From: CAYFLR01 sp964343805
GTDB lineage: Bacteria; Bdellovibrionota_B; Oligoflexia; CAYFLR01
Assembly (NCBI GenBank): GCA_964343805.1
Contig: CAYFLR010000010.1
Location: forward strand, 85,350-149,349
Reading direction: 5' to 3'
Length of the DNA: 64,000 nucleotides
The position numbers and the translations under genes were made by a program. Positions 17,918-27,198 of the stretch are shown here, piece by piece. The stretch's first letter is position 1. Each line of letters starts with the position of its first letter. The notes under the pieces are model-generated. The model searched no databases and had not been told where the DNA came from. It saw only the letters and a program-made list of their open reading frames with translations.

Positions 17918-18856
17918 ATGAGATGTGCTTTTTTATTTCCCGGACAAGGATCCCAATATATTGGAATGGGTAAAGATTATTTTGAAGCCTTTGCTCTCTT
18001 TCGCCAAATTTTTGAAGAAGCATCTGATATTCTTCATTGGGATATGAAGAAAATGTGCTTTGATACCTCTCCTGAGGATCAAAAGCTCACTCAAAACTCT
18101 CAGCCCGCAATTTTTACCTGTAGTTATGGTATTTATAAAATTATTAAGCAAGAGGTCGATTTAGAACCGGCTTTAGTTGCAGGGCATAGCCTTGGAGAGT
18201 GGACAGCTTTAGTCGCTGCAGACTATTTTAGTTTTCAGGATGCTCTTAAGCTTGTATCTACTAGAGGGAGGTTAATGGGAGAGGCAGCCTCTAAAGTCCC
18301 AGGTGGGATGGCTACGGCACTAGGGTTACCTGAATTAGAAGTTAATATGATCTGTGAGCAGATTCAGTCTCAAGATCTATTTATCACCCCAGCCAATTAT
18401 AATTCTCCCCAACAACTTATCGTTTCTGGTGAAAACAAAGCCATCGATCTGTTTATTGAAAAGGCAGAAAAGGATCTGGGTAAGAGAGCTATTAGACTTC
18501 CTGTTAGTGCCCCTTTTCATTGTCGACTCATGCGATCGGCAGCCGATCAATTGAGAAATGAAATGGAGAATCTGGTCACCCAACCTCTTTCGTTTCCTAT
18601 AATTGCAAATACTGATGGACAAATATATTCTCAGGATCTATATAAACATGCAAACCTGATTGATCAGATAACCTTACCTGTTTTATGGACTCAAACAATG
18701 GAGGTTGTCAATTCCCAGGAGATTACCCATGTATGGGAGGTTGGACCGGGAAGAGTGTTATCGGGACTTTTGAAGAAAAACCGAATCAAGGTTCCCTATT
18801 ACTACACCAATCAAATCAGTGATTTTAAAAAGTGTATCAGCAGTGTGGAGGCGTGA
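17918..18856 (+). CDS. fabD: Malonyl-CoA:ACP transacylase FabD
   Basis: Loads malonyl groups on ACP for fatty acid elongation. The N-terminal FLFPGQGSQYIGMG, the nucleophile motif GHSLGEWTALVAA and the catalytic histidine in APFHCRLM are present; 312 residues is the normal size. ATG 17918 sits 9 bases after AAGGA; an in-frame TTG at 17909 is too close to that site. Its stop overlaps the fabG start (TGATG). Confidence 0.96.
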   Translation: MRCAFLFPGQGSQYIGMGKDYFEAFALFRQIFEEASDILHWDMKKMCFDTSPEDQKLTQNSQPAIFTCSYGIYKIIKQEVDLEPALVAGHSLGEWTALVAADYFSFQDALKLVSTRGRLMGEAASKVPGGMATALGLPELEVNMICEQIQSQDLFITPANYNSPQQLIVSGENKAIDLFIEKAEKDLGKRAIRLPVSAPFHCRLMRSAADQLRNEMENLVTQPLSFPIIANTDGQIYSQDLYKHANLIDQITLPVLWTQTMEVVNSQEITHVWEVGPGRVLSGLLKKNRIKVPYYYTNQISDFKKCISSVEA

Positions 18857-19623
18857 TGACAAATAACTTTGGAAAGCAGTTTAATCTTTCTGAGCGGGTT
18901 GCTTTAGTGACAGGTGGAAGTCGTGGGATTGGTCGTGCCATATGTCTCGCTTTAGCAGAGTGTGGAGCTCATGTTGTTATAAATTATGCAAGCAATGAAG
19001 CGGAGGCAACCAATTGCCAACAAATGATTGAAAATGCTGGTGGAAGCGCTAGTTTGCTTAAATTTGACGTAGCTAATAAAGAATTGGTGGATCGTTCAAT
19101 TAAGGATCTTGTTCGTAGTCAAGGACGGCTTGATATTCTTATTAATAATGCGGGAGTTTCTGCAGATGGCCTCGCAGTTAAATTTAAAGAAGATAATTTT
19201 GCCAAAATAATGGATACCAACTTAAAAGGTGCCATGCAATGTTCTGCAGCTGCGGCCTTAGCTATGATGAAAAATCGGTGGGGGAGGATCATAAATATAT
19301 CCAGTGTCGTAGGTCAAATGGGAAATGCTGGTCAATCAATTTATTCGGCTTCAAAAGCGGGTATGATTGGTTACACTAAAGCGGTGGCAAAGGAAATGGC
19401 AAGCCGTGGAGTTACCGTCAATGTGGTAGCCCCGGGATTTATTGATACGGATATGACCCGTTCATTGCCAGATAAAGCGAAGGATGCTTATTTAAGTAGC
19501 ATTCCTACTGGTCGTTTTGGTGAAGCGAGTGAAGTGGCTTCCAGTGTGGCATTTTTATCATCTAATATGGCGTCTTATATAACAGGACAGGTGATTGGTG
19601 TTAACGGAGGTCTTTACATTTAA
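18856..19623 (+). CDS. fabG: 3-oxoacyl-ACP reductase FabG
   Basis: NADPH-dependent short-chain dehydrogenase of fatty acid synthesis. Cofactor motif TGGSRGIGRAI, NNAG motif, catalytic Ser in ISSVVG, and YxxxK in YSASKAG are visible; the C-terminus SYITGQVIGVNGGLYI is the FabG ending. ATG 18856 overlaps the fabD stop by one base and follows GGAGGCG; the frame is open further upstream but only within fabD. 255 residues. Confidence 0.95.
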   Translation: MTNNFGKQFNLSERVALVTGGSRGIGRAICLALAECGAHVVINYASNEAEATNCQQMIENAGGSASLLKFDVANKELVDRSIKDLVRSQGRLDILINNAGVSADGLAVKFKEDNFAKIMDTNLKGAMQCSAAAALAMMKNRWGRIINISSVVGQMGNAGQSIYSASKAGMIGYTKAVAKEMASRGVTVNVVAPGFIDTDMTRSLPDKAKDAYLSSIPTGRFGEASEVASSVAFLSSNMASYITGQVIGVNGGLYI

Positions 19624-19688
19624 ATCAGTTTAAACGTCTTTAATACAAGACACAAACTACTTATTTATATCTATTTTAAGGAGGAGTT

Positions 19689-19922
19689 ATGTCAATCGGA
19701 GCTCAAGTTAAGGAAATTATCGTAAAGCAATTAGGTGTAGAAGGCTCTCAAGTAAATGAAGGTGCCAAGTTTATTGAAGATCTAGGTGCAGATTCTTTGG
19801 ATATCGTTGAATTGGTAATGGCTATGGAAGACCAATTTGAGGTTAGCATTCCTGAAGAAGAAGCCGAAGGCTTAAGAACTGTTGGCGAAACTATCTCTTA
19901 TATTGAGAAGCTAAAGCAATAA
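19689..19922 (+). CDS. acpP: Acyl carrier protein
   Basis: Carries acyl intermediates on a phosphopantetheine arm. The attachment serine is Ser36 in GADSLDIVELVM. Acidic, 77 residues, and ending in a short TISYIEKLKQ helix as in other ACPs. AAGGAGG lies just upstream of ATG. It sits between fabG and fabF, the classical arrangement, 65 bases after fabG. Confidence 0.98.
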   Translation: MSIGAQVKEIIVKQLGVEGSQVNEGAKFIEDLGADSLDIVELVMAMEDQFEVSIPEEEAEGLRTVGETISYIEKLKQ

Positions 19923-19932
19923 AGGGTCAATT

Positions 19933-21165
19933 TTGAATAAAAAAGTTGTTGTTACCGGAGTCGGAGCAGTCTCTCCATTGGGTTTGAATGTTCAAGAGAC
20001 ATGGGAGGGTTTGCTTCAGGGTGAAAGCGGGGTTGATTATATAAAACAGATCGATGCAGAGAAGTTACCAGTAAAAATTGCCGGTGAAGTAAAAAATTTC
20101 AATATTGAAGAGTATTTCAACCTCAAAGAGGTAAAGAAAACTCAGAGGTTTATTCATTTTGCAGTGGCTGGTGCTCGTGAGGCTATTTCAGAGTCAGGTT
20201 TAAACTGTGAAGAAGAAAATCATAGGGCTGGAGTCTGTTTAGGTGTGGGAATAGGGGGTATTCAGAATATTGAACATACCACCTTACAATGTTCTAATAA
20301 AGGACCTAAAAGAGTTTCTCCCTTCTATGTCCCCTCTATTATCGCTAACCTGGCTCCCGGTTGGGTTTCTATTCGACATAAATTTACGGGTCCTAATTTT
20401 GCTTTGATGTCAGCCTGTGCCAGTGGAACCCATGCCATTGGAGAGTCATTTAAAATGATTCAGAGAGGGCAAGTTGATGTCATGGTTACAGGGGGGGCTG
20501 ATTCTGTTATTAGCGCCACTGCAATGGCCGGATTTGGCAATATGAGGGCTTTATCCCAAAAGGATGGAGATCCAAAAAAGGTATCTAGGCCTTTTGATAA
20601 GAATAGAGATGGTTTTGTAATAGCAGAAGGTTCAGGTATTCTGGTCTTAGAGGAGATGGAATCTGCTAAGAAGAGAGGGGCTCCAATTTTAGCAGAAATC
20701 GTTGGGTATGGAATAAATAGTGATGCTTTCCATATAACTAAGCCGAAGGATGATGGCCGCTCAATGGAGCAATGTATGGGCTTAGCTCTGGAGGATGCTC
20801 AAATTGGCTATCAGCAAATTGATGCTATAAATGCACACGGAACTTCTACCTACTTTAATGACCTTTATGAAACACAAGCTATTAAGCGGTTGTTCAAAGA
20901 TCATGCACATAAATTAAGTGTTTCATCTACCAAGTCCATGACCGGGCATTTAATCGGTGCGGCGGGTGGTTTAGAAGCTGTGATTTCTATCATGTCACTC
21001 AGAAATGGTGTTGTTCCACCTACCATTAATTATGAAACTCCTGACCCAGAATTAGATTTAGATTACACTCCTAATGTAGCCAGAGAGAGGCAATTGGATT
21101 ACATCTTAAGCAATTCTTTTGGATTTGGTGGCACCAACGGCAGTGTTATTTTCCGAAAAGTTTAA
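19933..21165 (+). CDS. fabF: 3-oxoacyl-ACP synthase II FabF
   Basis: Condensing enzyme for chain elongation. Catalytic Cys in SACASGTHAIGE, His in NAHGTST, and His in MTGHLIGAAGGLE form the KAS II triad; the protein ends SFGFGGTNGSVIF. TTG start 11 bases after acpP, preceded by AAAGGG. The 410-residue length is typical. There is no FabH-type initiator synthase in this cluster. Confidence 0.96.
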   Translation: MNKKVVVTGVGAVSPLGLNVQETWEGLLQGESGVDYIKQIDAEKLPVKIAGEVKNFNIEEYFNLKEVKKTQRFIHFAVAGAREAISESGLNCEEENHRAGVCLGVGIGGIQNIEHTTLQCSNKGPKRVSPFYVPSIIANLAPGWVSIRHKFTGPNFALMSACASGTHAIGESFKMIQRGQVDVMVTGGADSVISATAMAGFGNMRALSQKDGDPKKVSRPFDKNRDGFVIAEGSGILVLEEMESAKKRGAPILAEIVGYGINSDAFHITKPKDDGRSMEQCMGLALEDAQIGYQQIDAINAHGTSTYFNDLYETQAIKRLFKDHAHKLSVSSTKSMTGHLIGAAGGLEAVISIMSLRNGVVPPTINYETPDPELDLDYTPNVARERQLDYILSNSFGFGGTNGSVIFRKV

Positions 21166-21193
21166 ATCCCTAATCTTTTCCCTGAATATAGAC

Positions 21194-21222
21194 TTGAATA
21201 TAGAACTCTCGGGGGTTATAGT
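21194..21222 (+). promoter_or_regulatory. Promoter of glyA
   Basis: TTGAAT (21194-21199), 17-base spacer, TATAGT (21217-21222), about 49 bases before the glyA ATG. Confidence 0.55.
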
Positions 21223-21270
21223 ACCTCAGTTGTGGTGTTAATATCAGGCATTACTAGGGGGAGAATAAAA

Positions 21271-22509
21271 ATGACGGACAAAAGAAGTTTACAAGTTGTT
21301 GATGAAGCAGTTTACAAATCTATTCAACAAGAAGTGGATCGTTTAAAATATGGTATAGAGTTGATTGCATCCGAGAATGTGGTTAGTGAAGCTGTATTAA
21401 CTGCCATGGGCTCAGTATTAACTAATAAGTATGCAGAGGGCTACCCCGGTAGAAGATACTATGGTGGCTGTGAATTTGTCGATGATGTAGAGAGACTCGC
21501 TATTGAAAGAGCTAAAGAACTTTTTCAAGCTGAGCACGCAAATGTTCAACCTCATTCTGGGGCTCAGGCTAATCAGGCAGTTTATTTAGCCGTTTTAAAG
21601 CCAGGTGATGCAATTTTAGGAATGGATCTGAGTCATGGTGGGCATCTTACCCATGGATCAAAAATCTCGGCATCTGGTAAGTTATATGATGCTCATTTTT
21701 ATACTGTGACCAAAGAAAAGCAGCAAATTGATTATGATCAAGTGCGAGCAAGAGCCAACGAAGTAAAGCCGAAACTTATTATAGCCGGTGCCAGTGCCTA
21801 CGCACGTACAATTGATTTCAAAGAGTTTCGCTCTATTGCCGATGAGGTGGGAGCTTACTTGATGGTTGATATGGCTCATATTGCTGGTTTAGTTGCTGCT
21901 GGTGAGCATCCATCCCCAGTTCCTCATGCCCATTTTGTGACAACGACCACTCATAAAACTTTGCGTGGACCACGAGGTGGTATGATTCTGACATCTAAGG
22001 AATTTGCAAAGAAAATTAACAGTGCTGTATTTCCTGGATGCCAAGGTGGACCACTCATGCATGTGATTGCAGGAAAAGCAGTTATGCTTAAAGAAGCCTT
22101 ATCAGATGAGTTTAAAGAGTATCAAAAGCAGGTAGTTCTTAATGCCAAAGCCTTGGCAGACCGCCTACAGTCTATGGATTACCAGCTGGTTTCTGGGGGG
22201 ACTGATAACCACTTAGTTCTCTTAGATCTTCAGAATAAAAACATTACGGGGAAAGATGCTGAAAACCAACTTGAAGAGATTGGAATTACAGTAAATAAGA
22301 ATATGATCCCATTTGATCCTCAAAAACCAATGGTAACAAGTGGTATGAGACTGGGGACTCCAGCGGTTACTTCGAGGGGTTTTAAAGAGCAGGAAATGAT
22401 TGTATTAGCGGATTGTATTAATGCCGTCCTAATGGGAGAAGCAGAATCTAAGGGTGTAAAACAGACAATAGCAGATCTATGCGAAAAATTTCCCAATTTG
22501 CAGCGATGA
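21271..22509 (+). CDS. glyA: Serine hydroxymethyltransferase
   Basis: PLP enzyme interconverting serine and glycine with tetrahydrofolate. The N-terminal IELIASENVVS, NKYAEGYPGRRYYGGCEFVD and the PLP lysine motif TTTTHKTLRGPRGG are diagnostic. ATG 21271 is chosen: it follows AGGGGGAG and gives the standard 412-residue protein; an in-frame GTG at 21232 has no support. nusB follows closely. Confidence 0.97.
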   Translation: MTDKRSLQVVDEAVYKSIQQEVDRLKYGIELIASENVVSEAVLTAMGSVLTNKYAEGYPGRRYYGGCEFVDDVERLAIERAKELFQAEHANVQPHSGAQANQAVYLAVLKPGDAILGMDLSHGGHLTHGSKISASGKLYDAHFYTVTKEKQQIDYDQVRARANEVKPKLIIAGASAYARTIDFKEFRSIADEVGAYLMVDMAHIAGLVAAGEHPSPVPHAHFVTTTTHKTLRGPRGGMILTSKEFAKKINSAVFPGCQGGPLMHVIAGKAVMLKEALSDEFKEYQKQVVLNAKALADRLQSMDYQLVSGGTDNHLVLLDLQNKNITGKDAENQLEEIGITVNKNMIPFDPQKPMVTSGMRLGTPAVTSRGFKEQEMIVLADCINAVLMGEAESKGVKQTIADLCEKFPNLQR

Positions 22510-22532
22510 TTTAATGGAAAGTGAAAAGGTTT

Positions 22533-22982
22533 ATGGGGCAAAGACGTAAAATTCGTGAGTATGTGGTACAGTTTCTCTATCAAAGTGAAATGAATGCCAA
22601 GCTAGCTATCTACCGAGAAGAGTTGGAGCTTTTCTTTGATAATTTTAAGGTGGCAATGGATCTCCACCCTCTCATACAGTCTGATGTAGAAGGGGTCTTT
22701 AACAAAATTGAAGAGATTGATCAGAAGATATCGAGTCAATCTGCCAATTGGAAGCTTTCTCGGATGACGAGAGTGGATCGCTCTATATTAAGATTGGCTT
22801 TTTATGAATTGCTTTATAAACCTGATGTCCCAGCTGTTGTGATAATTGATGAGGCTGTAGCTATTGGGAAAGAATTTGGAACGGAACACTCAAGTCCTTT
22901 TATAAATGGCATGTTAGACACAGCTTCTCGTTCTCTTCGTACTAAGGAATTTGAAACCGATAACAACTCACGGAACGGATAG
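22533..22982 (+). CDS. nusB: Transcription antitermination protein NusB
   Basis: Binds boxA RNA with S10 and promotes rRNA antitermination. The all-helical 149-residue protein shows RRKIREYVVQFLYQSEM at the start, WKLSRMTRVDRSILRLAFYELL in the middle and the conserved VVIIDEAVAIGKEFG and FINGMLD. ATG 22533 is preferred with AAAAGG upstream; GTG 22521 is possible. Its stop overlaps the GTG of the next gene (TAGTG), implying coupling. Confidence 0.93.
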   Translation: MGQRRKIREYVVQFLYQSEMNAKLAIYREELELFFDNFKVAMDLHPLIQSDVEGVFNKIEEIDQKISSQSANWKLSRMTRVDRSILRLAFYELLYKPDVPAVVIIDEAVAIGKEFGTEHSSPFINGMLDTASRSLRTKEFETDNNSRNG

Positions 22983-23557
22983 TGATTCATTTTCATTTGT
23001 GGGATGAAAGTCTCAATTATGCAGATTTTGATCTTCTTACCATTGGGTATGCCAAAGCATCAAAAGGTGAAGGTCTACGCCCTTTATTTGATCAGCAGGT
23101 TATTACCACTCAATTGCAACCCTTAGTAGAAGAAACAGCTACAAAAGGTCAATCTCAGGGTCCTACTTTGATGACCGATGCTGATTCAGGAAAGAAATAT
23201 CTTCTCTTTGATCTTGGAGAAAAAGTTCCGACTGACTGGGAGCAGCAGAAAGATTCTTTTTTTCCAACATTCTTTAATACGATTGATGGAATTTCCATCT
23301 CTAAATTAGGGATTTATCTTGAAAGCTTTCAAGACGATGAAAAGAAAATAGACGCATCTTTGCTTTCCGTCCTGATCGATGGAATATTGTCTGAAGTAAA
23401 AAAAGATCAAAAAAAATCAACAATTCAATCTATTAACCACTATTATTTTGTTCTTCCTAAAATGTGGTATAGAGATGTCCTAAAATTTGTGATAGGAAAG
23501 GTTCGAAGGTACGAGCATGATACGGAAAAACCCATTCCTATCGAGATCCATCACTAA
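22982..23557 (+). CDS. Conserved-looking protein of unknown function between nusB and dxs
   Basis: I do not recognise a family. The 191-residue protein starts with GTG overlapping the nusB stop, so it is translated with nusB. It has no signal peptide or membrane helix and is moderately acidic with an alternating alpha/beta pattern. Visible features are a central GISISKLGIYLESF stretch and a C-terminal half with a YYFVLPKMWYRDVLKF segment and basic FVIGKVRRYEHD. dxs begins 25 bases after its stop. The tight packing and normal codon use indicate a real gene. Confidence 0.75.
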   Translation: MIHFHLWDESLNYADFDLLTIGYAKASKGEGLRPLFDQQVITTQLQPLVEETATKGQSQGPTLMTDADSGKKYLLFDLGEKVPTDWEQQKDSFFPTFFNTIDGISISKLGIYLESFQDDEKKIDASLLSVLIDGILSEVKKDQKKSTIQSINHYYFVLPKMWYRDVLKFVIGKVRRYEHDTEKPIPIEIHH

Positions 23558-23582
23558 AATATCCAGGTATTAAGGTGCCAAC

Positions 23583-25544
23583 ATGACTATTGAATCTCAT
23601 CCCATAACCTCTGGGCTAAATATAGGGGCTCCTCAGGCGGAGTTATTAAGAAATAGATTAGATGGAACACTTATTCAGCAATTATTAGAAGTTGACTCTC
23701 CCGAGAAGGTGAAGGAACTTTCTGTTGATGAACTTGATCTTTTGGCTGAGTCCTTGCGTGAAGAGATCGTTCAAGTGTGTTCAAAGAATGGAGGACATTT
23801 AGCCTCTAGTTTAGGTTCAGTGGATTTAGCAGTGGCTTTGCATTATGTTTTTGATTCTCCCAATGATCGTATCATCTGGGATGTTGGGCACCAGTCTTAT
23901 GCCCATAAAATGCTAACGGGTCGTCGAAAGGACATGCATTCTATTAGGACTTATAAAGGACTAAGTGGATTCCAATCTCGTAAGGAAAGTCTTCATGATA
24001 TGTTTGGTGCGGGGCATGCCAGTACCTCAATCTCGGCTACTTTAGGACTAAAAGTAGCAACAGAACATTTAAACCAAGCAGGAAAACATGTTGCTGTTAT
24101 TGGAGATGGAGGTTTGACCGGAGGTATGGCCTTTGAAGCATTAAATCATATTGGTCATTTAAAGAAAAACGTGATTGTTATTCTTAATAATAATGAAATA
24201 TCCATTGCTAATAATGTGGGGGCTTTAGGCAGCTTTATTAGTAAGAAGTACACTGGTTATCATGTCTCTAAACTAAAAACAGAGATAAAGAGTCTTTTAG
24301 GTTATTTTAAAGGTTTGGGAGATAATGTATTACAGGCTTTACGGAGAGCTGAGGAGCCTATCAAAGCTCTTATTACTCCTGGATTCTTATTTGAGTGTTT
24401 TGGTTTTCATTACCTAGGACCTATTGATGGCAATGATATTAAAGATCTAATTAAATACCTTAACATTGCCGGTTCTTACAATGGGCCTGTTTTATTACAT
24501 GTTAATACTCAAAAGGGATTAGGATACGCACCAGCGGAAGCCGATCCCTATTCATTTCACGGGGTCGCCCCCTTTGATGCCACAACTGGAAAACTTAAAC
24601 CCAAAAAAGTGACTGGACAGTCTTATACCAAATGTTTTTCTGAAGAACTGGTTTCTCTTGCTGAGAAAGATAATAAAATAGTAGCTATCACTGCTGCTAT
24701 GTCTACTGGGACTGGCCTAGATGAATTTGAAAAAGCCTTTCCCGAACGCTTTTATGATGTAGGAATTTGTGAACAGCATGCCGTAACCTATGCTGCCGGG
24801 TTAGCAGCCGGTGGAATGAAACCGGTGGTAGCTATTTACTCTACCTTTTTACAGCGTGCTTATGATCAGGTTATTCATGATGTTTGTTTGCAAGAGCTCC
24901 CCATGGTTTTTATGATAGATCGTGGTGGAATTGTGGGAGAGGATGGACCGACTCATCATGGCGTCTTTGATCTATCTTATTTACGCACTATTCCTAACTT
25001 GTTAGTCCTGGCTCCATCCAATGGAACAGAACTTAAGAAAATGCTTTCATGGGCCGTCAATTCAAAGAAATGTGTTGCTATTCGTTATCCACGAAGTAAT
25101 ACCATGGACTATTTGAAAGAGGCAGAAGACATTGATCCTCTGCAGGCTAGAATTTATTCCCAAACAGGTTTGGGTAGGAAGCGTCTATTGATGATTGCAG
25201 CGGGTCCCATTATTGATTCTTGCAATGAAATCATTAGAGATATAAAAGATTTTTCTACAACCCTAGTGGATGTGCGTTCTATTAAACCTCTTGATGAGCA
25301 ATTTTTACTCCCCGCCTTAAAAGATGCCGATTATGTGGTGACAGTAGAAGATAATAGTATTGTAGGGGGAATGGGAAGCTCCATACTAGAATTAATGGCA
25401 AAAAACCAAATTTTGAAGCCTGTCAAAACTCTAGGTGTTCCTGATAATTTTGTGCCGGTAGGCACTCGTCAACAACTGTTAGAAATCCTATCTATAGATA
25501 GTCAGGGTATCTTGAAACAAGTTCAATCATTTCTTTCTGAGTAG
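23583..25544 (+). CDS. dxs: 1-deoxy-D-xylulose-5-phosphate synthase
   Basis: Thiamine-dependent first enzyme of the MEP isoprenoid pathway. It shows the N-terminal GGHLASSLG, WDVGHQSYAHKMLTGR, the thiamine/Mg motif GDGGLTGGMAFEALN, then the transketolase-like pyrimidine domain (DVGICEQHAVTYAAGLA, RGGIVGEDGPTHHG). At 653 residues it is slightly longer than usual (about 620) owing to an N-terminal extension of about 20 residues. tlyA begins 8 bases after its stop. Confidence 0.97.
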   Translation: MTIESHPITSGLNIGAPQAELLRNRLDGTLIQQLLEVDSPEKVKELSVDELDLLAESLREEIVQVCSKNGGHLASSLGSVDLAVALHYVFDSPNDRIIWDVGHQSYAHKMLTGRRKDMHSIRTYKGLSGFQSRKESLHDMFGAGHASTSISATLGLKVATEHLNQAGKHVAVIGDGGLTGGMAFEALNHIGHLKKNVIVILNNNEISIANNVGALGSFISKKYTGYHVSKLKTEIKSLLGYFKGLGDNVLQALRRAEEPIKALITPGFLFECFGFHYLGPIDGNDIKDLIKYLNIAGSYNGPVLLHVNTQKGLGYAPAEADPYSFHGVAPFDATTGKLKPKKVTGQSYTKCFSEELVSLAEKDNKIVAITAAMSTGTGLDEFEKAFPERFYDVGICEQHAVTYAAGLAAGGMKPVVAIYSTFLQRAYDQVIHDVCLQELPMVFMIDRGGIVGEDGPTHHGVFDLSYLRTIPNLLVLAPSNGTELKKMLSWAVNSKKCVAIRYPRSNTMDYLKEAEDIDPLQARIYSQTGLGRKRLLMIAAGPIIDSCNEIIRDIKDFSTTLVDVRSIKPLDEQFLLPALKDADYVVTVEDNSIVGGMGSSILELMAKNQILKPVKTLGVPDNFVPVGTRQQLLEILSIDSQGILKQVQSFLSE

Positions 25545-25552
25545 TCCCTGCT

Positions 25553-26305
25553 ATGGCTAAGCAAAAAAAAGAGCGTATTGACAATCTTTTGGTGCAAAGA
25601 GGTTTTGTTCCGAGTCGTGCAAAAGCAAAAGCCTTCTTGATTGCTGGCTTGGTCATTGTCAATGATGAGAAAGTACAGAAAGCAGGGCAGTTGTTTGATC
25701 CTAATATCGATATTAGAGTCAAACACAATCCCCTTCCATTTGTCAGTCGTGCCGGTTTGAAGCTGCAAGAGGCACTCAATGTGTTTCAGATTGATATAAA
25801 AGATCAATTGGCATTGGATGTAGGTGCTAGCACTGGAGGATTTACAGATTGTATGCTTCAGCAAGGAGCTCAGAAAGTTTGGGCTTTAGATTGTGGAACC
25901 AATCAGTTGGTCTGGCAACTTCGCAATGATGATCGGGTGGTTTCAATAGAGAAATGCAATATCCGTCATGCCTCCTTTGAAGTGGTGGGCTCACAAGTTG
26001 ATATTGTCACTATCGATGTCTCTTTCATCAGTTTAACCTTAGTAATTCCCGCTATTATTAAATTTCTTAAACCAGGAGGTAAACTGGTAGCTCTTATTAA
26101 GCCACAATTTGAAGTGGGCAAAGATGAGGTGGAAAAAGGCGGGGTCATTCGAGATGAAAAAAAACATGAGGCGGTGATAGCTAAAGTTAAGAAATTGATT
26201 GAAGAGCAAGGTTTTACCTGGCTAGGGCTCACACCTTCCCCCATAAAAGGAAAAGAGGGAAATAAAGAATTTCTTTGCTACGCTGAACTGCAAGGAAAAG
26301 ACTAA
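25553..26305 (+). CDS. tlyA: TlyA-family rRNA 2'-O-methyltransferase
   Basis: Putative SAM-dependent ribose methyltransferase of 16S/23S rRNA, historically annotated as hemolysin. It has an N-terminal S4 RNA-binding domain (residues about 5-65, RIDNLLVQRGFVPSRAKAKA) and an FtsJ-like methyltransferase domain with SRAGLKL, the SAM motif DVGASTGGFTDCML, and KPQFEVGK. The 250-residue length is typical. dxs-tlyA adjacency recurs in many bacteria. Its stop overlaps that of the convergent gene at 26302. Confidence 0.93.
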   Translation: MAKQKKERIDNLLVQRGFVPSRAKAKAFLIAGLVIVNDEKVQKAGQLFDPNIDIRVKHNPLPFVSRAGLKLQEALNVFQIDIKDQLALDVGASTGGFTDCMLQQGAQKVWALDCGTNQLVWQLRNDDRVVSIEKCNIRHASFEVVGSQVDIVTIDVSFISLTLVIPAIIKFLKPGGKLVALIKPQFEVGKDEVEKGGVIRDEKKHEAVIAKVKKLIEEQGFTWLGLTPSPIKGKEGNKEFLCYAELQGKD

Positions 26306-27198
26306 AAAGTTGTCCCTACCTGTAGGATGAGATTCCCTCTTTGGATAGTTTTAAAATCATCCTCTTTGAGTGTCCAGCTATCGACTTTATCTATAAGTTC
26401 GATGGGATTCTTTTTTTCAAAGAGAAGATTCTTGAGGGTTATTGAGGCGGACCAGAAAATATGATCCGTTACAAGACGGTACAATTCTAAATAAACTGAA
26501 AAGTCTCTTGCCTTTATTTTTTTTAAGTTAATGCTCATATCTCCTTCATCATATCGATAAGCATCATAAAACAAAGAGTAGAAGACTCTGAGGGAGGCAG
26601 AAATACCCCAAAATTCTTGCAAAGTGGCAAATAGTTCTGGCCCCAAATGGTGGAAGGTGGAGGTCCTGACGGCATTAAAGAAGCTCTGTTCTTTAAAGTA
26701 AATAGATATACCTAAATGCAAGTCCAGTTCATCCAGTTCTAGGCTAAAGTAACTCCCTAATGAGGTATTTAGTTCTAAGTGATTGAGATAAAGATTATTG
26801 ATTTTGACGGAGGTATTGAGAGGCGTCAGAATGAGAGCTGTTTTCCAAATAAACCATTCATGGAACAGGTTAAATGAAAGCGCTAAGGGACTGCTTAAAT
26901 TATAGTTGTTGTTTTGCTTATAGTTATCAGCTGGAGGAATTTGGTATTCATTGTCTCTGGAAATACCGATACCAAATGAATACTGGGCATACCAAGTAGA
27001 CTCTTCTGAGTCGATCTCCTCTTGGGAGATGGGTTCGAGATCCAGGTTTTTGTCTTGATCCTTTAGTTCCTCTTCAATAAAGGGGGCAAATTCTCCCGCT
27101 TGCCAATTATTATCATTGTTATTCTTTTCCTTGGCCAGAATGTTAAAACCACCAAAAGAAAAAATTATAAGCAGTACTATTTTTAATTTAATATTCAT
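26302..27198 (-). CDS. Secreted protein, probable outer-membrane beta-barrel
   Basis: No family recognised. The 298-residue protein has a signal peptide (residues 1-22, ending near ILA-KEK), an acidic linker of about 45 residues, then alternating hydrophobic/polar strands rich in Tyr, Phe and Trp. The last residue is phenylalanine after LILQVGTT, the usual recognition end of outer-membrane barrels. It overlaps the preceding gene by 11 bases and is the last of a three-gene run starting with the DUF368 gene. Barrel assignment is inference from strand periodicity and the terminal Phe. Confidence 0.65.
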   Translation of the reverse strand: MNIKLKIVLLIIFSFGGFNILAKEKNNNDNNWQAGEFAPFIEEELKDQDKNLDLEPISQEEIDSEESTWYAQYSFGIGISRDNEYQIPPADNYKQNNNYNLSSPLALSFNLFHEWFIWKTALILTPLNTSVKINNLYLNHLELNTSLGSYFSLELDELDLHLGISIYFKEQSFFNAVRTSTFHHLGPELFATLQEFWGISASLRVFYSLFYDAYRYDEGDMSINLKKIKARDFSVYLELYRLVTDHIFWSASITLKNLLFEKKNPIELIDKVDSWTLKEDDFKTIQRGNLILQVGTTF

